Part shown: in pieces, positions 25,413 to 32,405 of the stretch
Numbering within the stretch: the stretch's first letter is position 1
Layout: each line of letters opens with the position of its first letter
From: an uncultured Opitutaceae bacterium
GTDB lineage: Bacteria > Verrucomicrobiota > Verrucomicrobiia > Opitutales > Opitutaceae
DNA: 64,000 nucleotides
NCBI GenBank assembly: GCA_903929355.1
Contig: CAIYUN010000025.1
Coordinates: forward strand, 1-64,000
Direction of reading: 5' to 3'
Translations under genes and position numbers: made by a program
The notes under the pieces: generated by a model
The model's database searches: none
What the model was told of the DNA's origin: nothing
What the model saw: the letters and a program-made list of their open reading frames with translations, nothing else

Positions 25413-25864
25413 CCTTCGGCTTACGATTACGGGCCATCGTGGAACGCCGGGGAACCGTCGAGAGCGCCATCGCGCAGATCGGCCTGAGTCGTGGAACGCT
25501 CTTTAATTGGTTTAAGCGGGACGAACCGCCGCCGGGCCCGGAGAAGGTGAAAAAGCTGCGCGCTTGGCTCGGGGAGGAAGCAGAGTATATTTTGAACGGT
25601 CCGTCTAAAAAAGGTGCCGAGACAGCCGAGGCTCTGACCCCATACCGAATTGAGGGAAAGCCCCGGTTGGAAAGCGGACCTACTGCTGGGCATAATAAGC
25701 GCGTGTTGTCGAATTTACCCTCAGAGACCAAAGTTGACCGTGAGCAGCTGCATGCGCAGCTCGACCGGCTGCTCGACTCCGCCGAGGAGCTGCCCGGAAT
25801 GTTCGGCCACCTCCAGGTGCTGCTTACAGTCGAGGAAAGAACGGTTGAGAAGCTCCGCCGATGA
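25406..25864 (+). CDS. Phage repressor-like helix-turn-helix protein
   Basis: From TTG 25406 the product is 152 residues, starting NSFGLRLRAIVERRGTVESA after the initiator, with a clear helix-turn-helix (AIAQIGLSRGTLFNWFKRDE). The rest is a flexible linker and a helical C-terminus (AQLDRLLDSAEELPGMFGHL) that could oligomerise. No protease domain of the LexA type is visible. The frame is open back to GTG 25340, but that start would place all three operator-like repeats inside the gene. Divergent from the Ner-like gene, it is the probable lysogeny (c) repressor. Its stop overlaps the next start (ATGA). Confidence 0.72.
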   Translation: MNSFGLRLRAIVERRGTVESAIAQIGLSRGTLFNWFKRDEPPPGPEKVKKLRAWLGEEAEYILNGPSKKGAETAEALTPYRIEGKPRLESGPTAGHNKRVLSNLPSETKVDREQLHAQLDRLLDSAEELPGMFGHLQVLLTVEERTVEKLRR

Positions 25865-26904
25865 AAGGGACTGAGCTTCGCCGCGCGGCGATATGCACGG
25901 CAGGGGCGCTTGGCCTCAGCATCCTGTTTTTTGCCCCGCGTCTTTGGCTGATGCAGACCTATCTGCCCGGAACTTTTGGATGGGATCGAGCGCACAGCTT
26001 CCTTCTGCAATGCGAATCACCCTTCCGGCGGGACGTTGAGGTCTCCGTGCTTTGGCGGCAGCTGCCGCCGCTTGTCTGTAATCTTCTCGGGCTGAGAGGA
26101 TGGGCGGCGTTCACGGTTCCTTGGGCAGGCGCTATCTTCGCGACGTTTTATGTCGCACACCTTGCCTCTCGCCGGCTGAGCGATCCGCGCTTTGTCTTGG
26201 GAACAACGATTCTCTTTGCCACGACTGCGGCGGTGCTTGTGCCGGTGGGTTGGCTAGGGATGAATGACGGATGGATATGGATCGGCTTGCTTGGGGTGGC
26301 CTTCGCGGAATCGCAGTGGGCGGTAATAGCGGCATGCCTTTTTTGCCCGTGGGTGGATGAACGCTTCATCATCGGGCTGCCTCTCGCTCTGGCGGTGCGA
26401 TTCAGCGACGCACCGGAAAGGTTTCATTGGCGGACATTCGCCCCGCTCCTTGGGCTGCTTCCCTACACGGTCCTGCGGTTGACGATCTCACATTACGATT
26501 CCACCGGCGATCGCTCTTTGGACTTTCTCAAAGGGGCCTTTCGTGCGGTCGCCTTGACCGCGCCATGGGCTCCAATCGCCTGGTGGATGGGGCTGCGTGT
26601 GGCGTGGCTACCGATCTACAACGCGGTCCGGAGCCGACCATGGTTGCTCGGCGGGGGAGCATTGACGACGCTTTTGGTCTGCCTGTTTGTGGCGACGGAT
26701 ATGAGCCGGTCCACGGCCATCCTTTCGCCGCTGCTGCTTCTGGGCGTCTTTCAATTTGCCGCGTCGCGGCCAGATCTCGCCCCTCGAACTTTGCTGACGG
26801 TGGGCATTGCCAATCTGCTGATCCCCGCTGCGCATGTCACGTTCACCAAGTTCGACCGGATAGACAACCTGGCGATTGAGCTCTACCGGGTGCTCCACCG
26901 GTAG
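25861..26904 (+). CDS. Polytopic membrane protein behind the repressor (probable cargo gene)
   Basis: A 347-residue protein with about nine hydrophobic helices (for example LGLSILFFAPRLWLMQTYLP and LPLALAVRFSDAPE). An early loop carries acidic and aromatic residues (GWDRAHSFLLQCESPFRRDV), a layout reminiscent of GT-C type glycosyltransferases, but I cannot assign a family. Translationally coupled to the repressor (ATGA), so it is probably expressed in the lysogen. Base composition is visibly less GC-rich than neighbouring genes, suggesting separate acquisition. Lysogenic conversion of surface glycans is a possibility, not shown. Confidence 0.7.
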   Translation: MKGTELRRAAICTAGALGLSILFFAPRLWLMQTYLPGTFGWDRAHSFLLQCESPFRRDVEVSVLWRQLPPLVCNLLGLRGWAAFTVPWAGAIFATFYVAHLASRRLSDPRFVLGTTILFATTAAVLVPVGWLGMNDGWIWIGLLGVAFAESQWAVIAACLFCPWVDERFIIGLPLALAVRFSDAPERFHWRTFAPLLGLLPYTVLRLTISHYDSTGDRSLDFLKGAFRAVALTAPWAPIAWWMGLRVAWLPIYNAVRSRPWLLGGGALTTLLVCLFVATDMSRSTAILSPLLLLGVFQFAASRPDLAPRTLLTVGIANLLIPAAHVTFTKFDRIDNLAIELYRVLHR

Positions 26905-26950
26905 GAAATCCCGGTCGCGCCACCGGCAAAGCTAATTTACCCGGAACGGT

Positions 26951-26974
26951 GTTACCCGTGTTACCCGTTGGGTA
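26951..26974. promoter_or_regulatory. GTTACCC repeats and TACCC-GTT-GGGTA palindrome before the late region
   Basis: GTTACCC occurs at 26951 and 26960 (9-base period), and the second copy runs into the perfect palindrome TACCC-GTT-GGGTA (26962-26974). It lies in the 100-base gap between the cargo gene and the first late-region reading frame, where a late promoter or activator site would be expected. Confidence 0.35.
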
Positions 26975-27007
26975 GGTGATTACCCCATTGCCCGGTATGG
27001 TGGGGGC

Positions 27008-27307
27008 TTGCACAAACCACGCACGCCCTCCAACCGACCAGCGGTCACGCCGACCGTGGAGGGCTTGCGTGCGTTGGTCAAGGCCGGACGTGTTAATGTG
27101 GATGCCGCCTTGCAGCGGGCGGGCTGTGCGCTCGTCGATTGCGAGAGCGCGATCTGATGCGATTGCCCGAGCCATGCGTGGGAGTGTCTCCGCCGCGCGC
27201 GCCAGGACCTGTTCGCCGCCGAGTGCCAGCTCCTGGCCGATGGCTTGGACGCGGCAACCAAGCACCAAGCACAAGGAACCAAGCACCGCACCGGAGGTGC
27301 CGCATGA
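27008..27307 (+). pseudogene. Small late-region gene interrupted by an in-frame TGA
   Basis: One frame looks coding throughout: HKPRTPSNRPAVTPTVEGLR ... ALQRAGCALVDCESAI, then TGA at 27155-27157, then CDCPSHAWECLRRARQDLFA ... ECQLLADGLDAATKHQ, ending in a TGA that overlaps the next ATG (27304) in the ATGA style of this phage. No start codon exists between the internal stop and the second half. This points to a nonsense mutation or sequence error in a gene of about 99 codons. Function unknown. The 3' part contains ACCAAG repeat units. Confidence 0.4.
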
Positions 27308-27558
27308 CCCCGCCGCCGCACACCGCCCTCTATGGCTGGGACCCGATTGAGAAGCAGCGCAACGGCGACCTGGTGCTCCCGCTCCGCCTCGGCGGCGGCG
27401 AGCTGCTCGCGCTGCGCGGCAACCGGGAGGCATGCCGCGAATTTGCCGCCGCCATTCTGGCCGCAGTCCGGGCGGAAAAGACCGGACGGAGCAAACGCAA
27501 AGCCGCAAGGGCGCAAGGGCGCGAGCCAGTCACCAAACCAAACGGGAGGGTGCTGTGA
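27304..27558 (+). CDS. Small late-region protein
   Basis: Eighty-four residues: MTPPPHTALYGWDPIEKQRN, a beta segment GDLVLPLRLGGGELLALRGN and a basic helical tail. GGAGGTG lies at ideal distance before ATG 27304, and the same leader (repeat, then GGAGGTGCCGC) precedes the portal gene. No recognised family. The stop overlaps or abuts the holin-like gene start. Confidence 0.65.
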   Translation: MTPPPHTALYGWDPIEKQRNGDLVLPLRLGGGELLALRGNREACREFAAAILAAVRAEKTGRSKRKAARAQGREPVTKPNGRVL

Positions 27559-27851
27559 TGAAGACGCTCTTCGCTTATCTCGCCTCGGCCTGCTCCGACG
27601 ATTCCAACGTCTCCCTCGCGCGGCTGCTCTCGCTGCTCACCGTGCCGGCCGTGGTCCTGGTGCCGCTCGCGATCTGGGCCGGCCTCTGCATCCACGCGCG
27701 CGCCATGGTCGAGTTCCCCGGCTCGGTCGTGACCTTCATCGGCGCGGTCAACGGCTTCGTGCTCGGGCACCAGTTCCTCAACAAGCGCGAGGAGACCGCC
27801 CAGGCCGCAAACCAAGCCAGCGCGGCAGGGACGCCGCGCTCCACCCCATGA
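27558..27851 (+). CDS. Holin-like small membrane protein
   Basis: Ninety-seven residues with two membrane helices (LLTVPAVVLVPLAIWAGLCI and VTFIGAVNGFVLGHQFL) and a charged, polar C-terminus. Size, topology and place just before the packaging genes fit a class II-type holin or a small phage membrane protein; sequence family not recognised. Overlaps the following gene (ATGA). Confidence 0.55.
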   Translation: MKTLFAYLASACSDDSNVSLARLLSLLTVPAVVLVPLAIWAGLCIHARAMVEFPGSVVTFIGAVNGFVLGHQFLNKREETAQAANQASAAGTPRSTP

Positions 27852-28786
27852 TTCCAAAATCCAAAATCCAAAATCGGAAATGCCGGGGCGTTGTCCCTGT
27901 CGTGGTGGCCGGCTACCTTGTCGTGGCCGCCGCGCTCGGCTGGGCGGCGATCAAGCTCCCTTCACTCTTTGCGCCCAAAGCTCCTGACGTGGCCGGTTTG
28001 AATATCGACCAGCAGAAACTGGCCGAGGCGCAGGCGGCGGCGGCGCAGGCGCAAGCGCAGCTCCAGGCTGCCAAGGATGCGGCCGCCGCCGCGCAACTCG
28101 CGCAGACCCGCCAGGCGCAACAGATGAGCGCGGGTGTGGCCAAGGCGCTGGCGGTCGCGCCCGTGTCTCCGGCCGTCACACTCGCGGTCGGGCTCAACAG
28201 CCGCGCCCAGGTCGCGCTGGCGGCGGCCATCGGCGGCCTGCCATCCGCGCAGCAGGATGAGATTGTCGGCATCGTCAACGAGGCCCTGAGCCAGAGCGCC
28301 GCCCAAGTCGCGGACGCGCAGGCCAAGCTCGCGGCCAAAGACCAGCAGCTCACCGGCGAAAGCGCGGCCCGCACGGAGGCCGAGACCAAGGCCGCAACTT
28401 TGGCGACCACCGTGCAGGCGACTCAGGCCGCGCAATCCGCCGCAGAGCTGGCGCTCGCCGCCAAGACCAACCAGGTCGCCGCCGCCGCCACCGCCCTGGC
28501 CGACGAACAGGCCAAGGGCTCGCTGCTCGGCAACGAGGTCAAGTCGCTCCTCGGCTACCTGCTGCTGATCGGGGGCCTTTATTTCTTCGTCCACTACCTG
28601 CTGCCGATTCTCGCGCAGACGTTCCCCGCGATCCGGCCGCTGGTCGGGATCTACAACCTCATCACGTCGCTGGTCAGCGCGCACACCGTCGCGGTGCCGC
28701 CGCTCGCGCAGACCGTGACGCTACTCCCGCCCGGCAACCCTGCGGCCGTCCCGCTCGTCGGCCCGGTCCAATTTCCGAAAGCCTGA
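27848..28786 (+). CDS. Membrane-anchored coiled-coil prophage protein
   Basis: A 312-residue protein. A cytoplasmic basic start (PKSKIQNRKCRG) leads into a membrane helix (VVPVVVAGYLVVAAALGWAA), then a long Ala/Gln-rich coiled coil (residues 50-220, many AQAAAAQAQAQLQAAKDAA-like runs), then a second hydrophobic region (SLLGYLLLIGGLYFFVHYLL) and a proline-rich tail. This architecture could bridge the envelope like a spanin, but no family match is claimed. It lies in the place where lysis genes are expected. Confidence 0.55.
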   Translation: MIPKSKIQNRKCRGVVPVVVAGYLVVAAALGWAAIKLPSLFAPKAPDVAGLNIDQQKLAEAQAAAAQAQAQLQAAKDAAAAAQLAQTRQAQQMSAGVAKALAVAPVSPAVTLAVGLNSRAQVALAAAIGGLPSAQQDEIVGIVNEALSQSAAQVADAQAKLAAKDQQLTGESAARTEAETKAATLATTVQATQAAQSAAELALAAKTNQVAAAATALADEQAKGSLLGNEVKSLLGYLLLIGGLYFFVHYLLPILAQTFPAIRPLVGIYNLITSLVSAHTVAVPPLAQTVTLLPPGNPAAVPLVGPVQFPKA

Positions 28787-28855
28787 ACCCAACTTGTCCA
28801 ACCAAGACACGCCGGGGCCAACGCTTCCGGCATAACCACAACCCAACCTCCTCCC

Positions 28856-29158
28856 ATGACCTTCACCTTCCTCGAACTCATCCTCCTCATCGTCGTCCTC
28901 CTGGCTGTCGGCGCGCTGATCGGCCACCACTTCGCCTCGTTCTCGTTTGGGATCGCCCTCACGCGCTTCTCCAACACCATGCGGTCGGACCTCCATGACG
29001 CCGAGATGGCGATCAAGAGCCATGTGAGCGGAGGGATCATCGATGTTAAGCGCGATGTCGCCGCCGTGAAGACAGACGTGGCCGGAGTCGCCAGCACGGC
29101 GGCCACCAATCTTGACGCGGCCAAGCAACAGCTCGCCGCCCTCGCCGCCAAGGTCTGA
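28856..29158 (+). CDS. Small membrane protein with helical tail
   Basis: One hundred residues: an N-terminal membrane helix (FLELILLIVVLLAVGALIGH), then a helical, repeating tail (DVKRDVAAVKTDVAGVASTA). No recognised family. It belongs to a run of three anchored coiled-coil proteins before the terminase genes, perhaps lysis accessory proteins. Confidence 0.6.
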   Translation: MTFTFLELILLIVVLLAVGALIGHHFASFSFGIALTRFSNTMRSDLHDAEMAIKSHVSGGIIDVKRDVAAVKTDVAGVASTAATNLDAAKQQLAALAAKV

Positions 29159-29191
29159 GCACCAAGAACCAAGCACGCAGCACCAAGAACC

Positions 29192-29635
29192 ATGCTTCCG
29201 TTCCTCCTCGCCCAAGACACGCCGCCCGCAGCCCTCGTCGGCTCCTGGCTGGCCGTGGCGTTCTACATCGCCGGCGGCGTGACGTGCTGCGTGGTGTGCT
29301 GGCATCACCTCACGGGCCGGGGCGACCAGAAGCGCACCCCGCAGCCCCTGCGCGTGAAACAGGATGATGAGTTCGCCACCAAGGCCGAGCTGGAGGACGT
29401 CAAGCGCCAGGTCGCGGCGATCTCCGACAAGATCGAGCGCGGGTTTGCCGCGCTGGACGACAAGCGGCGCACGAGCATCGCCGGACTGCACCGCGATCTC
29501 GACACCAAGGTCGGCGGCCTGCGCACCGACGTGTTTTCCAAGACCGACGAGATCGAGACCCGAATCGATGCCATCCCCGGTCGGACAATCGCCCTGCTGA
29601 ACGAGACCAGGCAGCTCCACGCCAAACATGACTGA
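29192..29635 (+). CDS. Membrane-anchored coiled-coil prophage protein
   Basis: A 147-residue protein with an N-terminal membrane helix (SWLAVAFYIAGGVTCCVVCW) and a coiled coil (LEDVKRQVAAISDKIERGFA ... ). The start directly follows an ACCAAG repeat block (29159-29191) with no Shine-Dalgarno sequence. Its stop overlaps the next start. Architecture resembles Mu-like small proteins near the terminase genes; function unknown. Confidence 0.6.
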   Translation: MLPFLLAQDTPPAALVGSWLAVAFYIAGGVTCCVVCWHHLTGRGDQKRTPQPLRVKQDDEFATKAELEDVKRQVAAISDKIERGFAALDDKRRTSIAGLHRDLDTKVGGLRTDVFSKTDEIETRIDAIPGRTIALLNETRQLHAKHD

Positions 29636-29888
29636 CGACCAAAAAACCGCCCTCCGGCTTGTCCTGCTGCAAACCCTCCGCGCGGCCGGCGAGCTCGGGC
29701 TGCCCGACATGCAGCTCCTCACCGCCGCCCGCGTCGGCGGCCATGCCGATCTCACGCGGCCCGAGCTGCTCGCCACGCTGCGGGATCTCGCCGACGACCG
29801 CGCCGTCGCGCCGTTCTCCCAGATCTCCGGCCGGCGCTGGCGCATCACCGCCCTGGGCGAATCGCAGCTCGCCGAGGCGGGACTCTGA
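29628..29888 (+). CDS. Winged-helix prophage protein
   Basis: Eighty-six residues with a complete winged-helix pattern: TALRLVLLQTLRAAGELGLP, then RPELLATLRDLADDRAVAPF and a wing GRRWRITALGESQLAEAG. Similar short winged-helix proteins precede the small terminase gene in Mu-like phages. Probably DNA-binding; role not known. Confidence 0.65.
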   Translation: MTDDQKTALRLVLLQTLRAAGELGLPDMQLLTAARVGGHADLTRPELLATLRDLADDRAVAPFSQISGRRWRITALGESQLAEAGL

Positions 29889-29893
29889 CGACC

Positions 29894-30505
29894 ATGCCGA
29901 GCAAGATCAAAGCCTCCCTCTCACCGGAGAAGTTCAAGGACTTCTGCCGCGAGATCTCCAAGCTCGATGGCGGCGCCCTGGGCAAGAACATCCAGCGCCT
30001 GGCCGCCGAGTGGGGCGTGGAGATCGGGCTCGATTCGGCCTACACTTTCCGCGACGGCGATTTCCGGGAGTTCCTGGAGGAGATGGAGGCGAGCAGCCGG
30101 TTCGCCCAGGACGTGGCGGCCGTGGTCAAGAACGGCGTGGGCCTGAGCGATGCCGCGACGGCGGCGTTTGCCTCCAAGGTTTTTGACCGCGCCCGCAAGA
30201 TCAAGGCCGACGAGATCGGCAGCGGCCAGGCCAACAACGTGTCGCTCGCCATCGCCCGGCTGCGCACGGGCGACCAGCGCGCGCGCTTCCTCCAGTCCCG
30301 CCTGCAGGAGATGCACCAGAAGATGGAGCTGGTGCAGTTTGACGCCGCCGCCGCCGTGCTGGAGCACGCCAAGGAGATCAAGCTGGTCGTGGCCGACTCC
30401 AAGCTCGACGGCGCCGCCAAGACCGAGCGCGTGCGCAAGATCCTCTTTGGCGAGCGCCCCGCCGACTGGACGCCCATCGCCGCGCCGAGCGCGGACCCGA
30501 CATGA
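29894..30505 (+). CDS. Terminase small subunit-like protein (Mu gp27 / DUF3486 type)
   Basis: A 203-residue, mostly helical protein directly upstream of and overlapping the large terminase gene (ATGA), the position of Mu gp27. Early residues LSPEKFKDFCREISKLDGGA and the central helical region (VSLAIARLRTGDQRARFLQS) fit a DNA-binding, oligomerising small subunit that would help select packaging substrate. The family call rests on size, fold pattern and context. Confidence 0.65.
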   Translation: MPSKIKASLSPEKFKDFCREISKLDGGALGKNIQRLAAEWGVEIGLDSAYTFRDGDFREFLEEMEASSRFAQDVAAVVKNGVGLSDAATAAFASKVFDRARKIKADEIGSGQANNVSLAIARLRTGDQRARFLQSRLQEMHQKMELVQFDAAAAVLEHAKEIKLVVADSKLDGAAKTERVRKILFGERPADWTPIAAPSADPT

Positions 30506-32028
30506 AAAAGGCTTTTCAAAAGGCGGCCAAGAAAGCCCGGCGCGCGATTGCGGTCGGCGCGGCCATCGCCGTGGCCACCGGCGGCCTGGTGCCCAACGCG
30601 GTCGCGACGGCGCACGCGCTGGTGAACTACCGCAAATACCAGGAAAAGGTCTTCTGGGATCACGAGACCAAGACGATGGTCATCCACTGGTCGCGCCAGA
30701 TCGGCAAGAGCTACACGCTCGCCGGCTGGGCGGTGGACCGGCTGCTCAAGAATCCCGGCCGGCTCGTGACCGTGCTCTCCAACTCGCGGGCCAACGGCAA
30801 CGAGTTTGTGCTCAAATGCCACGAGATCTGCCGCCGGCTCGGCCAGGCGGTCGAGTTGGACAGCAACTTCGAGCAGCTCAACGGCCGCGTGGACCTGAGC
30901 GAGGACATGAAGTTCGACATGATGCGGGGCGAGGTCCGCGTCGTGGTCGAGGGCAAGCCCGGCCGCATCCTGGTGCTGGCGGCCAACCCGCGCACGGCGC
31001 GCGGTTTCTCCGGCGACCTCATCCTGGATGAATTTGCGTTTCACGAGGACTCGCAGGGCATTTGGGAGGCCGCCGAGCCGATCATTTCCAGCAACCCCGA
31101 TTTCCTCTGCCGCATCGCCAGCACGGGCAACGGCAAGCGGAACATGTTTTACCAGCTCATCAGCGAGGGCCGCATCCCCTACTACCGGGTGCGCCGGTCG
31201 GACGCATGGGCCTCGGGCGAGATCAAGATCTACTCGGCCATCAACGGCAAGGAGATCACGCCCGACGAGGCGCGCAAGCAGGCCAGCGACAAGCGCGCCT
31301 ACGACCAGAACTACGAGTGCAAGTTCAACGACGAGGCCGGCGCGCTGCTCACCCAGGAGCTGATCAACCTCGCCCAGCGCGAGGGCGTCGAGATCGAGAG
31401 CCAGCACTGGAGCGAGGCCACCATCGAGCGCCTGCGGGCCATCACGGTGGGCGAGCTCTACCTCGGGCAGGACTTTGCCCGCGTCGGCGATCTGAGCGTC
31501 CAGACCGTGCTGCTCAAGCACGGCCAGTTGCTGCGGGTGGTCGGCATGCTGGAGATGGCCGACATGCGCACGCCGGCCCAGCAGGCCGAGCTCAAGAAGA
31601 TCTGCACGCTGCCCCGGTTCCGGGGCGCGGAGCTGGACATGACCGGCAACGGCCTCGGCCTGGTGGAGTATGCCCAGGAGGAGGATTGGGGCCGCAACAA
31701 CGTGCGCGGGGTGCAGTTTGCCAGCACCGAGCCGATTTCGACCCGGCTGCGGTCGGATGGGAAGAAAGGCGAGAAAGCCCCGGTCACGGAGATCATGGCG
31801 ACGGAGATGCTCGGGGTCTTTGAGGACAAGCGCATCGAGATCCCGATGGACGCCCGGCTGCGGGACGACCTGCGGAAGCCGGAGAAGATCGTGAGCCCCA
31901 GCGGCCGGGTGAGCATCGCGGCCGTGCGCGACGTGGCTGGCCACGCCGACCGCTTCTGGTCCATCGCCCTGGCCATCCGGGCGGCGGGGCGCAACTACGG
32001 CGTCCCCTTCACCTCCACCCTTTGCTGA
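30502..32028 (+). CDS. Terminase large subunit (Mu gp28-like)
   Basis: Packaging motor: ATPase plus nuclease, 508 residues. The Walker A-like loop is SRQIGKSYT (64-72), Walker B is LILDEFAF with D176/E177, and the coupling motif follows in ASTGNGKRNMF. The RNase-H-like nuclease domain starts near YLGQDFARVGDLSVQ with its first metal-binding Asp. In Mu-like phages, packaging proceeds into flanking host DNA after transposition. The hydrophobic N-terminus (VGAAIAVATGGLVPNAVA) is unusual for a terminase; a later start near residue 42 is possible. Confidence 0.9.
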   Translation: MKKAFQKAAKKARRAIAVGAAIAVATGGLVPNAVATAHALVNYRKYQEKVFWDHETKTMVIHWSRQIGKSYTLAGWAVDRLLKNPGRLVTVLSNSRANGNEFVLKCHEICRRLGQAVELDSNFEQLNGRVDLSEDMKFDMMRGEVRVVVEGKPGRILVLAANPRTARGFSGDLILDEFAFHEDSQGIWEAAEPIISSNPDFLCRIASTGNGKRNMFYQLISEGRIPYYRVRRSDAWASGEIKIYSAINGKEITPDEARKQASDKRAYDQNYECKFNDEAGALLTQELINLAQREGVEIESQHWSEATIERLRAITVGELYLGQDFARVGDLSVQTVLLKHGQLLRVVGMLEMADMRTPAQQAELKKICTLPRFRGAELDMTGNGLGLVEYAQEEDWGRNNVRGVQFASTEPISTRLRSDGKKGEKAPVTEIMATEMLGVFEDKRIEIPMDARLRDDLRKPEKIVSPSGRVSIAAVRDVAGHADRFWSIALAIRAAGRNYGVPFTSTLC

Positions 32029-32030
32029 CC

Positions 32031-32405
32031 ATGGGCCCCTACCACGCCATTCCTTTCGATTTCCGCCGTTTGGCCGCTCCTACGGTCATGCCGGGTGCCG
32101 TTTCGTCCAAAACAAGGGGCTTAAGGCGGCTTAAGACCTGTTTTACAGCGTCTCTAAACCACCTTCCGGGCCTCAAACCCGGCGACCGCCGCACTGACGA
32201 CAGGACAGCGCCGGCCGGTGCCCCCATGGTGGCACCTGGTCATTTTCAGCCGGGAAGCGATAAGGCCGCGTTCCCGGCCCAAGCTGCCGGCCGGTGTCTG
32301 GTGGCCGCCGCGACGGCGGCGTTCCTGGTTCTTGGTTCTTGGTTCCTGGTTCCAACCAAGCACCAAGCACCAAGCACCAAGCACAGCCAGGGAGGTGCCG
32401 CGTGA
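32031..32405 (+). CDS. Small protein containing ACCAAG repeats, unknown function
   Basis: A 124-residue frame starting TGA-CC-ATG after the terminase and ending in a GTGA overlap with the portal start, the two junction styles used by real genes of this phage. It encodes MGPYHAIPFDFRRLAAPTVM, then a basic region and a C-terminal part translated from inverted ACCAAG repeats (LVLGSWFLVPTKHQAPSTKH). No family recognised. It may be a genuine small gene or merely an open repeat-filled spacer. Confidence 0.4.
   Translation: MGPYHAIPFDFRRLAAPTVMPGAVSSKTRGLRRLKTCFTASLNHLPGLKPGDRRTDDRTAPAGAPMVAPGHFQPGSDKAAFPAQAAGRCLVAAATAAFLVLGSWFLVPTKHQAPSTKHSQGGAA
32330..32394. repeat. Inverted block of ACCAAG heptads before the portal gene
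   Basis: GGTTCTTGGTTCTTGG units are followed by CCAAGCACCAAGCACCAAGC units, so the block can fold into a long hairpin. It ends about 5 bases before GGGAGGTG, the ribosome-binding site of the portal gene. Confidence 0.85.

Noticed and set aside
27848-28786. Tape-measure protein
   Set aside because: Coiled coil and two hydrophobic ends fit, but it lies before the terminase genes and is too far from the tail module; the 530-residue protein at 44.9 kb is the better candidate.
30040-31944. Long open frame on the minus strand opposite the terminase
   Set aside because: Product is His/Ala/Arg-rich without domains, and the plus strand carries clear terminase motifs; GC-rich codon bias opens the antisense frame.
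32330-32394. ACCAAG blocks as a CRISPR or as a phage packaging (pac) site
   Set aside because: Units are 7 bp without spacers, and similar blocks occur at many gene junctions, so none is a unique pac site.
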